From: Streptomyces sp. NBC_00775
GTDB lineage: Bacteria; Actinomycetota; Actinomycetes; Streptomycetales; Streptomycetaceae
Direction of reading: 5' to 3'
Length of the DNA stretch: 64,000 bases
NCBI RefSeq assembly: GCF_036347135.1
Contig: NZ_CP108938.1
Location: 3,162,001-3,226,000 of the forward strand
Shown: positions 1 to 8,518 of the stretch, piece by piece
How positions within the stretch are numbered: the stretch's first letter is position 1
How the letters are laid out: each line of letters opens with the position of its first letter
The notes under the pieces: generated by a model
Databases searched by the model: none
What the model was told of the DNA's origin: nothing
Seen by the model: only the letters and a program-made list of their open reading frames with translations
Position numbers and translations under genes: made by a program

Positions 1-169
1 CGGCGGGCAGCAGCACGAAGGACATGAGCCGTCCGCGGGTGTCCGCGGTCCGCTGGACGCTCGCCAGGGGGAGGGTCAGGGCGACCGCGAGGACGAGGAC
101 GTCGGCGTGCAGTCCGACGGCACCCTCCAGCCACAGGGCGGCGGCCCAGCAGAGCAGCACGGCCGTCAT
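1..169 (-). CDS. N-terminal fragment of a membrane protein, possibly FUSC-like
   Basis: Partial gene that runs off the left edge of the window; only the first 56 or so codons are visible. Reading leftwards from the ATG at 169 the product starts with a hydrophobic stretch (MTAVLLCWAAALWLEG), a short break, then a second hydrophobic stretch (DVLVLAVALTLPLA) and a third beginning at the edge. This resembles the membrane half of FUSC/aromatic-acid-exporter-type proteins, but the fragment is too short to be certain. It is divergent from a MarR regulator at 298, which probably controls it, as exporters are often paired this way. No strong ribosome binding site precedes the ATG. Confidence 0.55.
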   Translation of the reverse strand, partial: MTAVLLCWAAALWLEGAVGLHADVLVLAVALTLPLASVQRTADTRGRLMSFVLLPA

Positions 170-272
170 GGTCAGCGAAGCTTCGTAAGCGTTGCGTATG
201 AGTTTGACGGTCACCGTGCAGATGGTACGCCAGGCGAGAGCGGTCAAGATAGGCCGCAATAGATGCGCAACA

Positions 273-288
273 GTACGCAGTCGCGTAC
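273..288. promoter_or_regulatory. Candidate MarR operator
   Basis: Perfect palindrome GTACGC-AGTC-GCGTAC ending ten bases before the MarR start codon, in the divergent promoter region. A shorter perfect palindrome CGAAGCTTCG lies at 176-185 next to the start of the divergent membrane gene. MarR dimers bind palindromes of this size. Autoregulation is inferred, not shown. Confidence 0.5.
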
Positions 289-297
289 GATCCACCC

Positions 298-756
298 ATG
301 GACCAGCTCTCCCGCGCCGCCCATATCCGCCGCGGCATCATGCGGCTCAACCGCCGGCTGCGGCAGGAGCGGGGCGACGGTGCGCTCACCCCGAATCAGC
401 TGGGGGTGCTCGGGCATCTGCGGCGGCACGGGCCCGCGACACCCGGCGAGGTCGCGGCGGCCGAGCGGCAGCGGCCGCAGTCGCTGACCCGGGTCTTCGC
501 CGAGCTGGAGGCGGACGGGCTGATCGCCCGGGAGCCCGGCACCGCCGACCGGCGCCAGTCCGTGCTCACGCTCACCGCGGAGGGGCGCCGCGCGCTGGAG
601 CGGGACATGGCCGAGCGAGACGTCTGGCTGGCCGCGGCGCTCGGCACGCTGAGCGAGACCGAGCGCGAGGTGCTGCGGCTCGCGGGTGCGCTGATGGACC
701 GGCTCGCGGACGCCGAGGTATCCGAAGCCGACCGAACCACGGGTCCCGGTAACTGA
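298..756 (+). CDS. MarR-family transcriptional regulator
   Basis: 152-residue winged-helix regulator. The recognition region (residues about 25-75) reads LTPNQLGVLGHLRRHGPATPGEVAAAERQ... and the wing contains the typical GTADRRQSVLTLTAEGR signature of the family (residues about 80-96), followed by the C-terminal dimerisation helices. MarR proteins usually repress a divergent gene and are released by a phenolic or drug ligand; the divergent gene here is the truncated membrane protein, so it may control an exporter. The ligand cannot be read from the sequence. The last codons run into a set of degenerate repeats that continue past the stop. Confidence 0.9.
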   Translation: MDQLSRAAHIRRGIMRLNRRLRQERGDGALTPNQLGVLGHLRRHGPATPGEVAAAERQRPQSLTRVFAELEADGLIAREPGTADRRQSVLTLTAEGRRALERDMAERDVWLAAALGTLSETEREVLRLAGALMDRLADAEVSEADRTTGPGN

Positions 757-830
757 ACCACCGGTCCCGAAACTGGACTACCGGTCTCCCGGTAATTGAA
801 CTGCGCGTCCCAATACGGGACTTCCTCTGG
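735..830. repeat. Degenerate tandem repeats at the 3' end of the MarR gene
   Basis: Three to four imperfect units of about 20-23 bases, each built around ACCGGTCCCGGTAACTGAAC-like sequence, span the end of the MarR gene and the convergent intergenic space. Units contain short inverted parts (ACCGGT, CCCGG...) and may act as a weak terminator, but no clean stem with a U-run was found. Confidence 0.4.
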
Positions 831-859
831 TCCTGAAGGGGCTGCGTCGGCGCTCTCCC

Positions 860-2218
860 TCAGAAGCCTCCGCCGAAGTCCCCTCCCCCGCCGAAGTCGC
901 CGCCTCCGCCGTCCCCGAAGCCGCCGCCGAAGTCGCCGGGGTCGAAGTCGGAGCCCGAGACATCGCCGCCGTCGTAGCCGCCGGCGCCGAAGTCGCCGTA
1001 CCCGGAGCCGTAGTCGGCCGCGTACGAGGGGCTGGACATCATGCTGCCCAGCATCGTGCCGATGAGGAGGCCGGGCAGTACGCCGCCGCCGAAGTAGCCG
1101 CCCGCCCAGGGGCCGTACGCCGGGCCCGCGTCCCAGTACGGGCGGCGACCGTAGTCCGTCTCGACCTCGCGGATCGCCGGGTCGGCGCCGTCGGCGAGGC
1201 GGGCCCGGTCCGCCGCGCAGACCGGGACCTCGCGGGACGCGCCTTCCGCGGGGGTCCAGGTCGCGTCGGCGACGGAGGGACCATGGCGCGGGTCGAAGAA
1301 GCAGGGGGCGCGGCGCTCGGGGATCGGGCGGCTCTCGCGGCGCGCGGCGAGCACCGCGAGCGAGAAACGGCCGTCCTCCAGGGATTGCGTGACCGCTCGT
1401 ACGTCCTCGGGGCGCGTTGCCGCGGCCATATACGCCTTCGCCTGCTCGTACGCGTCCAGCGCGCGCTCGTAGTCCGCCCGCATCGCGTCGTCGGCGCCCG
1501 CTTCGGCCGGGTGGAAGTCGAGACGGTCGAGTTCCTCGCCGAAGGCCGTGATGTCCTCGTCGACCACGACGCGGAGTTTGTCCAGTGCTTCCTGTTGTTC
1601 CCGTGCCTTACGGCGGCGGTCGCGGCGTACGAGGGTGTACGCGCCCGCGCCGCCCGCGACGACCACAGCACCGAGCACGATCAGGGCGCCCGTGGAGACG
1701 CCGCTTCCCTTGTCGCCGTCGCCGCTCCAGCTCGCCGGGGCCGAGCCGCCGATGTTGCTGAGCGCGCGGTCCGTGAAGTCGTTCAGCTGGGTGTTCGTGT
1801 TGTTCTCGCCCTGGACGCTGGTGACCAGGTTCTGTACGGCGGTGCGGGGCATCACGGCGGAGTCGGCGCGGGCGTCGAAGCGGGTGCCGAGTCTAATGGC
1901 GTACAGGCCTGTGATGCCGGTGGAGGTGCGGAGGTTCTGGAAGAGGTTCTGGGTGGGGAAGCCGGCGGGGAGGACTGCTATGAGGATGGGCTTGTCCGCG
2001 TGCTCGATCTTCTTGGCCAGGGAGTCCGCGTCCGTGGTGGAGAGCTGGGCTGCGGCGGCGGGGTCTACGTAGACCGGGCTCTTTCTGAGGGCCGCTGCGA
2101 TGGTGGAGATGTCGGTGGACGCGTGGGCGGTGGGGGCGGGGGTTGCGAGCGCCGTCAGGGCGGCCAGCATCAGTGCGATCAGCAGGCCTGGGAGTCCTCG
2201 GGCGAGTACGGCCTTCAT
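860..2218 (-). CDS. Exported membrane-anchored protein, TPM-like N-terminal domain
   Basis: 452-residue protein with a signal peptide (residues 1-33, cleavage near AHAS), an extracellular domain of about 140 residues, one transmembrane helix near residues 178-200 (GALIVLGAVVVAGGAGAYTLV) followed by basic residues RRDRRRK, then a cytoplasmic part with charged helical segments and a glycine/aspartate-rich tail ending in GGG-rich repeats. The N-terminal part (residue pattern ...PVYVDPAAAAQLSTTDADSLAKKIE...) is the type seen in Streptomyces TPM-domain/DUF4350-like proteins. Function unknown. Downstream it converges on the MarR gene. The Gly-rich tail is low complexity and is the kind of region often variable between strains. 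Confidence 0.75.
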   Translation of the reverse strand: MKAVLARGLPGLLIALMLAALTALATPAPTAHASTDISTIAAALRKSPVYVDPAAAAQLSTTDADSLAKKIEHADKPILIAVLPAGFPTQNLFQNLRTSTGITGLYAIRLGTRFDARADSAVMPRTAVQNLVTSVQGENNTNTQLNDFTDRALSNIGGSAPASWSGDGDKGSGVSTGALIVLGAVVVAGGAGAYTLVRRDRRRKAREQQEALDKLRVVVDEDITAFGEELDRLDFHPAEAGADDAMRADYERALDAYEQAKAYMAAATRPEDVRAVTQSLEDGRFSLAVLAARRESRPIPERRAPCFFDPRHGPSVADATWTPAEGASREVPVCAADRARLADGADPAIREVETDYGRRPYWDAGPAYGPWAGGYFGGGVLPGLLIGTMLGSMMSSPSYAADYGSGYGDFGAGGYDGGDVSGSDFDPGDFGGGFGDGGGGDFGGGGDFGGGF

Positions 2219-2305
2219 GTCTTCGAAGCTACCCGAAGGTGCGCAAATCTGGACATCGGGGCTGGTATTTCGCCCCCGCCGCCCCTACCCGTCCCATCCG
2301 TACCT

Positions 2306-2376
2306 GGGGGCTGCGCCCCCAGACCCCCCTAAAAGATTGCGCAGTTCCCCGCGCCCCTTTTAGGGGCGCGGGGAAC
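2306..2376 (-). terminator. Composite palindromic repeat, copy 1 (terminator of the GH3 gene)
   Basis: Two hairpins in a row: GGGGGC-TGC-GCCCCC at 2306-2320, and a 14-bp perfect stem with arms 2344-2357 and 2363-2376 around TTTTA. It follows the stop codon of the GH3 gene (2381, minus strand). Nearly the same composite sequence occurs at 42190-42274, and the main stem again at 18722-18763. Confidence 0.75.
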
Positions 2377-2380
2377 GGTT

Positions 2381-5300
2381 CTAGGCGGCTCTGTATGCCT
2401 CCGTCAGGCTCGCTATCGCCGAGGCGTAGTGGCCGGTCAGAAGGAGGTGGTCGGCGTTGGCGAAGGGTTTGGTGGTGGTGGGGGTGAGGGTCTGGCCGAG
2501 TTTCTGCTGGACCAGGAGGCGGGCCTGGGTCACGGCGGCTCGGCCGGCTTCGGCGGAGCCGGTGCGGTCTGCGGCCTCGGCGGCCCGGGCGAGGGCCTTC
2601 AGGGTCACCGCGCCGCCTGCGGGCACCTTGGTCAGGGTCGTCAGGCCCCAGCCGTACGGGAACTGCGGATCGTACGACGTGTCACCGACGTTGATCGGGA
2701 GCTGGGACTCCGACTTCGGCCAAGTGACCGGGAGTTGACCGGTGAACGCCCGCGTGCCGTACAGCACGTCCGCCACTCCGTCGCCCTCCGTTCCCGGCAG
2801 CCAGGAGGCGACCAGCGCGTCGATGCCGGCGAGACGGTCGCCGATCAGTTGCGGGCGGCCCGAAACGATCAGCACCGCACACTTCATGGCCGCGCACACC
2901 TTGTCGACGGCCGCTTCGTCGGCCGCGGTCAGTTCCAGGTCGTTGCCGTTGCCCACGTCGCCCACGCCCTCGGCGTACGGGGTCTCGCCGACGACCACCA
3001 CGCCCACGTCATAGCCGGACGTAGGTGCCGAGGCGTCCTTCGAGTACGTGACGTCACCGCCCGCGCGTCGCATGCCCTCCAGGATCGTCGTGCCCTGGGT
3101 GACGGGACCCGACGCGCCCTGCCAGGTGACGGTCCAGCCGCCGGTCTGGTTGCCGATGTCGTCGGCGTTCGATCCGGCGACGTACACCTTCTGGGACTTC
3201 TTCAGCGGCAGGACGCCGGCCGAGTTCTTCAGCAGGACCTGGGACTCGGCCGCCGCCTCGCGGGCCACCGCCCGGTGCGCGGGTGAACCGATTGCCGCCG
3301 CGCCGCTCGTGTCGGCGTACGGCTTTTCGAAGAGGCCCAGCTTGAACTTCTGGGTGAGGATCCGCGAGACGGCGTCATTGACCCGGCTCTCGCTGATCCT
3401 GCCCGCCTTCACCTCGTCGATCAGTGTCGTACGGAAGTCCTTGTACGCGTACGGGACCATGATCATGTCGAGGCCGGCGTTGACGGACGTACGGACGTCG
3501 GACGCGTAGTCGCCGGGGATCTGGTCGATGGCCGCCCAGTCGCTGATGACGAAGCCGTCGAAGCCCATGCGGTCCTTGAGCACGCCGTTGATCATGTCCG
3601 CGCGGGCGTGCATCTTCACCGGGCCCTGGCCGTCGCCGAGGATGTCCAGCGAGGAGTAGGACGGCATGACCGAGCCGATGCCGCGGTCGACCGCCGTCTG
3701 GTAGGGCGAGAGATGGATGGCCTCCAGCTCCTCGCGCGTGACCTTCGTGATGCCCTGGTCGATGGTGTACGAGCCCGTCGTGGACGAGCCGTACTCCGTG
3801 CCGCCGTCGCCGGCGAAGTGTTTGGCGGTGGCGAGCACCTTGTCGTCGTCTTTCAAGTCCTTGCCGCTGCGGGCGCCTTGGAGGCCTTGGATGATCGTCT
3901 CCATGGACTTGACGAGCGCCGGGTCCTCACCGAAGGACTCGTACGAGCGGCCCCACCGTTCGTCGCGGGTCACACAGAGGCAGGGGGCGAAGTCCCACGG
4001 GATGCCGGTGGCGCGGACTTCCGATGCCGTCACCGCGCCGGTCCGCTCGGCGAGCCGGGGGTCGCGGGTCGCGCCGATGCCGATGTTGTGCGGCATGATC
4101 GTCGCGCCGGTGAGGTTGTTGTGGCCGTGTACCGCGTCCACGCCGTAGATCAGCGGGATCTGGAACCGCGTTGCCTGCGCCCGGAGTTGGAAGGCGTCGA
4201 TCATCTTCGCCCAGGCCGCGGGGGTGTTGGGGGTGGGAGTGGAACCGCCGCCGGAGAGGAGCGAGCCGAGGTCGTACGTCGCGATGTCGCCTTGCGCCGT
4301 CAGCGCGCCGCGCTCGGCCTGGGTCATCTGCCCGGCCTTCTCCTCCAGTGACATCCGCGACACGAGGTCGGCGACCCGCTTCCTGAGCGGCAGCTTCGCG
4401 TCCAGGTACGGCAGTCCGTGGGCGTCGATGACGACCTGCGGGGTCTCGGCGGGGGCCTTCGCGCCGGTGACCGTGAGCTTGAGGGGGATCGTCTCGGCCG
4501 CTTCGGCGGACTTGTCCTTCAGCGTGGACACCTGGACCGTGCGCGAGGCGCCGGACGCCGTGCCCGCCGGGAAGGTGATCTCGCCCTTGACCGGTGTGTA
4601 GTCCTTGCCGGACTCGGCGGTGCCGCCCGCGCTCTCGTACGCGACGGTCACGGGCTCGTCGATCGGGGCGGAACCGGTGGTGGCGACGGACACCCGCACC
4701 GTGGCCGTGCCGCCCTCCTTCACCGGATAGACGGCGGAGTCCGTGCGGACGCTCGCCCGCAGGGACTGGTCCGCCTTGCCGTACAACTCGACGTCGTCCA
4801 TGGCGAACTGGCCCTTGACGCCGACCGGGAGAGTGACCGCGTACCCCCACATCCCGGTGAGACCGAGGACCTGGTCGATGCCGCCGACGGGCTGGTAGTC
4901 CGTGCGGTAGACAAAGTCCGTGAAGGGGATCTCGATCTGCTTCCAGCCGGTGAAGTCGTCCGTGAAGGACGTCGTCCACAGCTCGGAGGCCTCGCCGTTC
5001 GCACCGCCGTCCTTGATCTCGAACGCGGTCTTCTTGCCGGTGTTCTGGCCGTCCCACCAGAACCGGATGCCCTTGTGCGCGGACCAGTCGTGGGCGGGCT
5101 GGCCGGCGGCGAAGTCGTGGGTGAAGCCGCCGTAGCCGCTGATGTCGTAGGTGCCGGTGAGGACATTGGCGCCCTCGGGGGCGTCCGACCGTGCGGTCAG
5201 GGCGAGTTGGGGCGGGTCGTCGTTGTCGCTGCCCCAGGTGAAGATGCCCTCGGCGGGCTGGCTCGCGAAGGGCACCTCGCCTTCGAAACGGTCGACGGGG

Positions 5301-5392
5301 ACAGGGGCGGGGTCATCGGCCGCCTGTGACACGGCCGGTGACAGCAGCGCGGCCAACAGGGCGGTGGAGACGAGCAGGGCGGTTCTTGGCAT
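2381..5392 (-). CDS. Secreted glycoside hydrolase family 3 beta-glucosidase with accessory domains
   Basis: About 1003 residues. Order of domains: signal peptide (1-25, ends SQAADD), a carbohydrate-binding-like beta-sandwich (about 30-210, contains WWDGQNTGKKTAFEIKDGG; resembles CBM11/CIA30-type modules), a Calx-beta-like domain (about 215-320), GH3 N-terminal barrel (about 345-650) and GH3 C-terminal domain (about 690-905), then a short helical tail. The catalytic nucleophile Asp is in VISDWAA (about residue 618), and KHFAGDGGTEYG is the GH3 substrate-binding KHF motif. It should release glucose (or a related sugar) from beta-glucosides outside the cell. I chose the ATG at 5392 because GAGGGAAGG lies just upstream and the signal peptide begins there; a start at 5437 would add 15 residues. 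Divergent from a GH30 enzyme. Confidence 0.92.
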   Translation of the reverse strand: MPRTALLVSTALLAALLSPAVSQAADDPAPVPVDRFEGEVPFASQPAEGIFTWGSDNDDPPQLALTARSDAPEGANVLTGTYDISGYGGFTHDFAAGQPAHDWSAHKGIRFWWDGQNTGKKTAFEIKDGGANGEASELWTTSFTDDFTGWKQIEIPFTDFVYRTDYQPVGGIDQVLGLTGMWGYAVTLPVGVKGQFAMDDVELYGKADQSLRASVRTDSAVYPVKEGGTATVRVSVATTGSAPIDEPVTVAYESAGGTAESGKDYTPVKGEITFPAGTASGASRTVQVSTLKDKSAEAAETIPLKLTVTGAKAPAETPQVVIDAHGLPYLDAKLPLRKRVADLVSRMSLEEKAGQMTQAERGALTAQGDIATYDLGSLLSGGGSTPTPNTPAAWAKMIDAFQLRAQATRFQIPLIYGVDAVHGHNNLTGATIMPHNIGIGATRDPRLAERTGAVTASEVRATGIPWDFAPCLCVTRDERWGRSYESFGEDPALVKSMETIIQGLQGARSGKDLKDDDKVLATAKHFAGDGGTEYGSSTTGSYTIDQGITKVTREELEAIHLSPYQTAVDRGIGSVMPSYSSLDILGDGQGPVKMHARADMINGVLKDRMGFDGFVISDWAAIDQIPGDYASDVRTSVNAGLDMIMVPYAYKDFRTTLIDEVKAGRISESRVNDAVSRILTQKFKLGLFEKPYADTSGAAAIGSPAHRAVAREAAAESQVLLKNSAGVLPLKKSQKVYVAGSNADDIGNQTGGWTVTWQGASGPVTQGTTILEGMRRAGGDVTYSKDASAPTSGYDVGVVVVGETPYAEGVGDVGNGNDLELTAADEAAVDKVCAAMKCAVLIVSGRPQLIGDRLAGIDALVASWLPGTEGDGVADVLYGTRAFTGQLPVTWPKSESQLPINVGDTSYDPQFPYGWGLTTLTKVPAGGAVTLKALARAAEAADRTGSAEAGRAAVTQARLLVQQKLGQTLTPTTTKPFANADHLLLTGHYASAIASLTEAYRAA

Positions 5393-5524
5393 GGACCTTC
5401 CCTCGGCTCTGGGGCTCTGGTTCACTCTGGTTCGCACAGTTCACTCATGACTTAGATCACGCCGTGAGTTAACTAACGGCCCGCAGACCCGTCAAGACGT
5501 CTCGTCAGGAAGGGCGACGCTTTC

Positions 5525-7393
5525 ATGTCCAGGAGAACCCCCCGCACGGCCCGGCTGTTACTGGCCGGACTGCTCTCCGTGGCCGGCCTCACCGCGGCCG
5601 TACCCCCCGCGCACGCGGCCGGTGAACAGGTGACCGCCTGGCTCACCACCACCGACGACACCGGCGGACGGCATGTCGTCCGCGGGCTCCAGGCCCAGAC
5701 ACCGTTCGCCTTCCAGTCCGGCAGCGGCGGCAGCGGCGAGAACATCACCGTCGACGAGAACACCCGCTATCAGACCTTCACCGGCGGCGGCGCGTCCTTC
5801 ACGGACACCGCGGCCTGGCTGATGAACAGCAGCGGAGCACTGTCGGCGGCGACCCGGAACGCGACCATGCAGAAGCTGTTCTCGCCGACGGACGGGATCG
5901 GGCTGTCGTTCCTGCGCAATCCGATGGGCGCGTCGGACCTGGCGCGGTACGGGTACTCGTACGACGACGTAGCGGCCGGGCAGACGGACCCGAACCTGAC
6001 GTCGTTCTCGATCGCGCACGACCTGGCCGACGTGGTGCCGCTGACCAAGCAGGCGCTCCAGCTGAACCCCTCCCTGACCGTGATGGCCTCGCCCTGGACC
6101 GCGCCGGCCTGGATGAAGGACAGCGGGTCGCTCAACGGGGGCTGGCTGAAGTCCGAGGACTACGGGGCGTACGCCACCTACTTCGTCAAGTACCTTCAGG
6201 CGTACAAGGATCAGGGCGTTCCGGTGTCGTACGTGACCGTCCAGAACGAGCCGACGTGCTGCTCCGGCTATCCGTCGATGAGCTGGAACGCCTCGGGACT
6301 GGCGTACTTCACGAAGAGCGAGCTGCTGCCGAAGCTCCAGGCGGCGGGGCTGTCCACCAAGGTCCTTGCCCACGACTGGAACTGGGACGTGTACGACTCC
6401 TACGCGGCCTCGACCGTCGACGACGCGGCGGTCCGCTCGCACCCGAACTTCGGCGGGATCGCCTGGCACGGCTACGGCGGTGACGTCACCAAGCAGACCA
6501 CCGTCCACAACCAGTACCCCACGCTGGACGCCTTCGGCACCGAGCACTCGGGCGGCACCTGGATCGCCAACCAGCAGCGCGAGGACATGAACAACATCAT
6601 CGACTACACCCGGAACTGGGCGAAGTCGGTCACGAAGTGGTCGCTGGCTGTGGACCAGAACATGGGCCCGCACAACGGCGGTTGCGGCACCTGCACCGGG
6701 CTGATCACCGTGCACAACGGGGACGGCGCGAGCGGGACCGTCGACTACACGATCGAGTACTACACGATGGGGCATCTGACGAAGTTCGTACGGCCGGGTG
6801 CCCAGCGGATCGCCTCCACGGCGTCCACCGCCGTGCCGAACGTGGCGTGGCGCAACCCTGACGGCAGCAAAGCGCTCATCGCGTACAACGACGCTTCGAC
6901 CGCGAAGACGGTCACCGTCAACTGGGGTGGGCAGCACGCGACTTACTCCCTGCCCGGCAAGACGTCCGCCACCTTCACCTGGTCGGGGACACAGGCCGGG
7001 GGCGGCAACCAGACCGGGGCGTTCGTGGGGCTCGCCGGCAAGTGCCTTGATGTGGCTGGGGGTTCGAGCACCAACGGGACGGCCGTGCAGCTCTACGACT
7101 GCAACGGGTCGACCGCGCAGCAGTGGACGGTGCAGACCGACGGGACGGTGCGGGCGCTCGGCAAGTGCCTTGACGTGACGTCGGCTTCGACCGCCGACGG
7201 CGCGAAGGTCCAGTTGTACGACTGCAATGGAACCGGTGCACAGCAGTGGTCGTACAACTCCGCCGCCGGTGATGTGGTGAACACAGCGGCGAACAAGTGC
7301 CTCGACGTGACCGACAACTCGTCGGCGAACGGGGCACGGGCACAGATCTGGTCGTGCACCGGGGCCGCCAACCAGAAGTGGCACTTGCAGTAG
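5525..7393 (+). CDS. Secreted glycoside hydrolase family 30 enzyme with ricin-type lectin domain
   Basis: 622 residues: signal peptide (1-32, AHAA), a GH30 (beta/alpha)8 plus beta-sandwich domain (about 35-485), and a C-terminal ricin-B/CBM13 trefoil (about 495-622) with three QxW-type repeats (AQQWTVQ, AQQWSYN, NQKWHLQ). The acid/base Glu is in VQNEP (E242) and the likely nucleophile Glu in GTEHSGG (E340). Family members hydrolyse beta-1,6-glucan, glucosylceramide or xylan; the exact substrate is unclear. AGGAAGGG lies ten bases before the ATG. Codon 12 is TTA (5558-5560), which in Streptomyces needs the bldA tRNA, so translation is probably tied to development. The divergent neighbour is a GH3 glucosidase, suggesting joint breakdown of a beta-glucan. 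Confidence 0.93.
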   Translation: MSRRTPRTARLLLAGLLSVAGLTAAVPPAHAAGEQVTAWLTTTDDTGGRHVVRGLQAQTPFAFQSGSGGSGENITVDENTRYQTFTGGGASFTDTAAWLMNSSGALSAATRNATMQKLFSPTDGIGLSFLRNPMGASDLARYGYSYDDVAAGQTDPNLTSFSIAHDLADVVPLTKQALQLNPSLTVMASPWTAPAWMKDSGSLNGGWLKSEDYGAYATYFVKYLQAYKDQGVPVSYVTVQNEPTCCSGYPSMSWNASGLAYFTKSELLPKLQAAGLSTKVLAHDWNWDVYDSYAASTVDDAAVRSHPNFGGIAWHGYGGDVTKQTTVHNQYPTLDAFGTEHSGGTWIANQQREDMNNIIDYTRNWAKSVTKWSLAVDQNMGPHNGGCGTCTGLITVHNGDGASGTVDYTIEYYTMGHLTKFVRPGAQRIASTASTAVPNVAWRNPDGSKALIAYNDASTAKTVTVNWGGQHATYSLPGKTSATFTWSGTQAGGGNQTGAFVGLAGKCLDVAGGSSTNGTAVQLYDCNGSTAQQWTVQTDGTVRALGKCLDVTSASTADGAKVQLYDCNGTGAQQWSYNSAAGDVVNTAANKCLDVTDNSSANGARAQIWSCTGAANQKWHLQ

Positions 7394-7417
7394 CCGCGTC
7401 GGCGGAGGGGTGGGGGC

Positions 7418-7927
7418 ATGAGGCGTACGGGGGTGGCCGTTGTGGGTGCGGTCGCGGGGTGTCTGCTGCTGGGCGGGTGCAGCCCGGCACAGCTGCCGCT
7501 CGTGGCCGTCTGGCTGAACGGGGACGGCACGCCGGTCGCCACCGTGCGGCTGTGCGACGGGGACCACGGCAGCCGGGCCGAACTGCACAGTTGGCCCACC
7601 AGCCACGCGGGCGCCACTGAAACGGACGCCCAGGACACCGGCTGGCAGCCGGAGTTCGGCGAGCAGGTCGAGGTCTCCACGGCGACGTTCCCTCTCTTCT
7701 CGCCACCCACCGCCTGGCAGACGGAGGCGACCGGGCCTCAGCGGCTGCGGCCCGGTCGCACCTACGCCCTCGATGTCACCGGCCCCCGCTCCGGCTGGTC
7801 CCCGTACGACGTCTGGGTCTACTTCACCACCGAGGATCTGAACCGGCTGAAGCCCGGCCAGGTCTGGGCCGACGGCCGTGCCATGAGCCGGCACGCCTTC
7901 GAGGACCTTGTCGACGACAAGTGCTGA
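7418..7927 (+). CDS. Small lipoprotein, paralogue of the next gene
   Basis: 169 residues with a lipoprotein signal: hydrophobic segment followed by lipobox LLGGC (Cys 21). The mature part has no domain I recognise. Two blocks are shared with the following gene: FPLFSPP in the middle and DLNRLKPGQVWADxRAMS near the C-terminus, ending in Cys. It lies 24 bases after the GH30 stop, with GGAGGGGTGGGGG before the ATG, so it may be co-transcribed with it. Role unknown; anchored on the outer face of the membrane. Confidence 0.82.
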   Translation: MRRTGVAVVGAVAGCLLLGGCSPAQLPLVAVWLNGDGTPVATVRLCDGDHGSRAELHSWPTSHAGATETDAQDTGWQPEFGEQVEVSTATFPLFSPPTAWQTEATGPQRLRPGRTYALDVTGPRSGWSPYDVWVYFTTEDLNRLKPGQVWADGRAMSRHAFEDLVDDKC

Positions 7928-7938
7928 GGGGGCGCGCG

Positions 7939-8490
7939 GTGACATGGATGCGACGACGCGAGGCGGCGGTGGCCGATCCGACGACCCGGATACGGCGACG
8001 CGTGGCCGGATTGGCGAGTGCCGTGGGTGCGCTGGCGCTGTTGAGCGGGTGCGGGGCCGAGCTGCGCCCCTTGGCCGCGGTCTACCTGGACGCGTCCGGC
8101 GCCCCACGGGCGCTGCTGCGGCCGTGCGGCGACGACCTCGTCCAGGGGCTCGGCCTCACCGGCGTGCCGGACACGGCGGACTCCGGCTCCGATTCCGTCC
8201 GCAACCGCTCCGGCTGGAAGGTCCCCGGCAAGCGGCACGGCTCCGACGCCGACTTCCCGCTCTTCTCGCCGCCACGGCAGTGGCACAGCCGCGCGGCCGG
8301 GGAGCAGCGGCTGGTGCCGGCGTACACGTACGAACTCGCCTTCGGGAAGGCCGAGTACAACTACGAGTACACCGGCACGGTCACCTTCCGGCCCGCCGAC
8401 CTGAACCGGCTCAAGCCTGGCCAGGTCTGGGCCGACGACCGTGCCATGAGCCTCGGCGAGTTCGAGAGACTCGCCGAGGACTCGTGCTGA
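7939..8490 (+). CDS. Small lipoprotein, tandem paralogue
   Basis: 183 residues from the GTG at 7939, chosen because GAGGGGG sits six bases upstream; GTG 7921 and ATG 7948 are alternatives. The N-terminus is arginine-rich, followed by a hydrophobic segment and lipobox LLSGC. It shares FPLFSPP, the Y-T-Y/F-x-T-V-F/Y-F pattern and DLNRLKPGQVWADDRAMS with the preceding gene, so the pair arose by tandem duplication. A conserved C-terminal Cys plus a conserved Cys near ALLRPCGDD / VRLCDGD could form a disulfide outside the cell. No function can be assigned. Confidence 0.82.
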   Translation: MTWMRRREAAVADPTTRIRRRVAGLASAVGALALLSGCGAELRPLAAVYLDASGAPRALLRPCGDDLVQGLGLTGVPDTADSGSDSVRNRSGWKVPGKRHGSDADFPLFSPPRQWHSRAAGEQRLVPAYTYELAFGKAEYNYEYTGTVTFRPADLNRLKPGQVWADDRAMSLGEFERLAEDSC

Positions 8491-8518
8491 CGCGTCGCCG
8501 GGGCCGCTAGGTCAGGGC

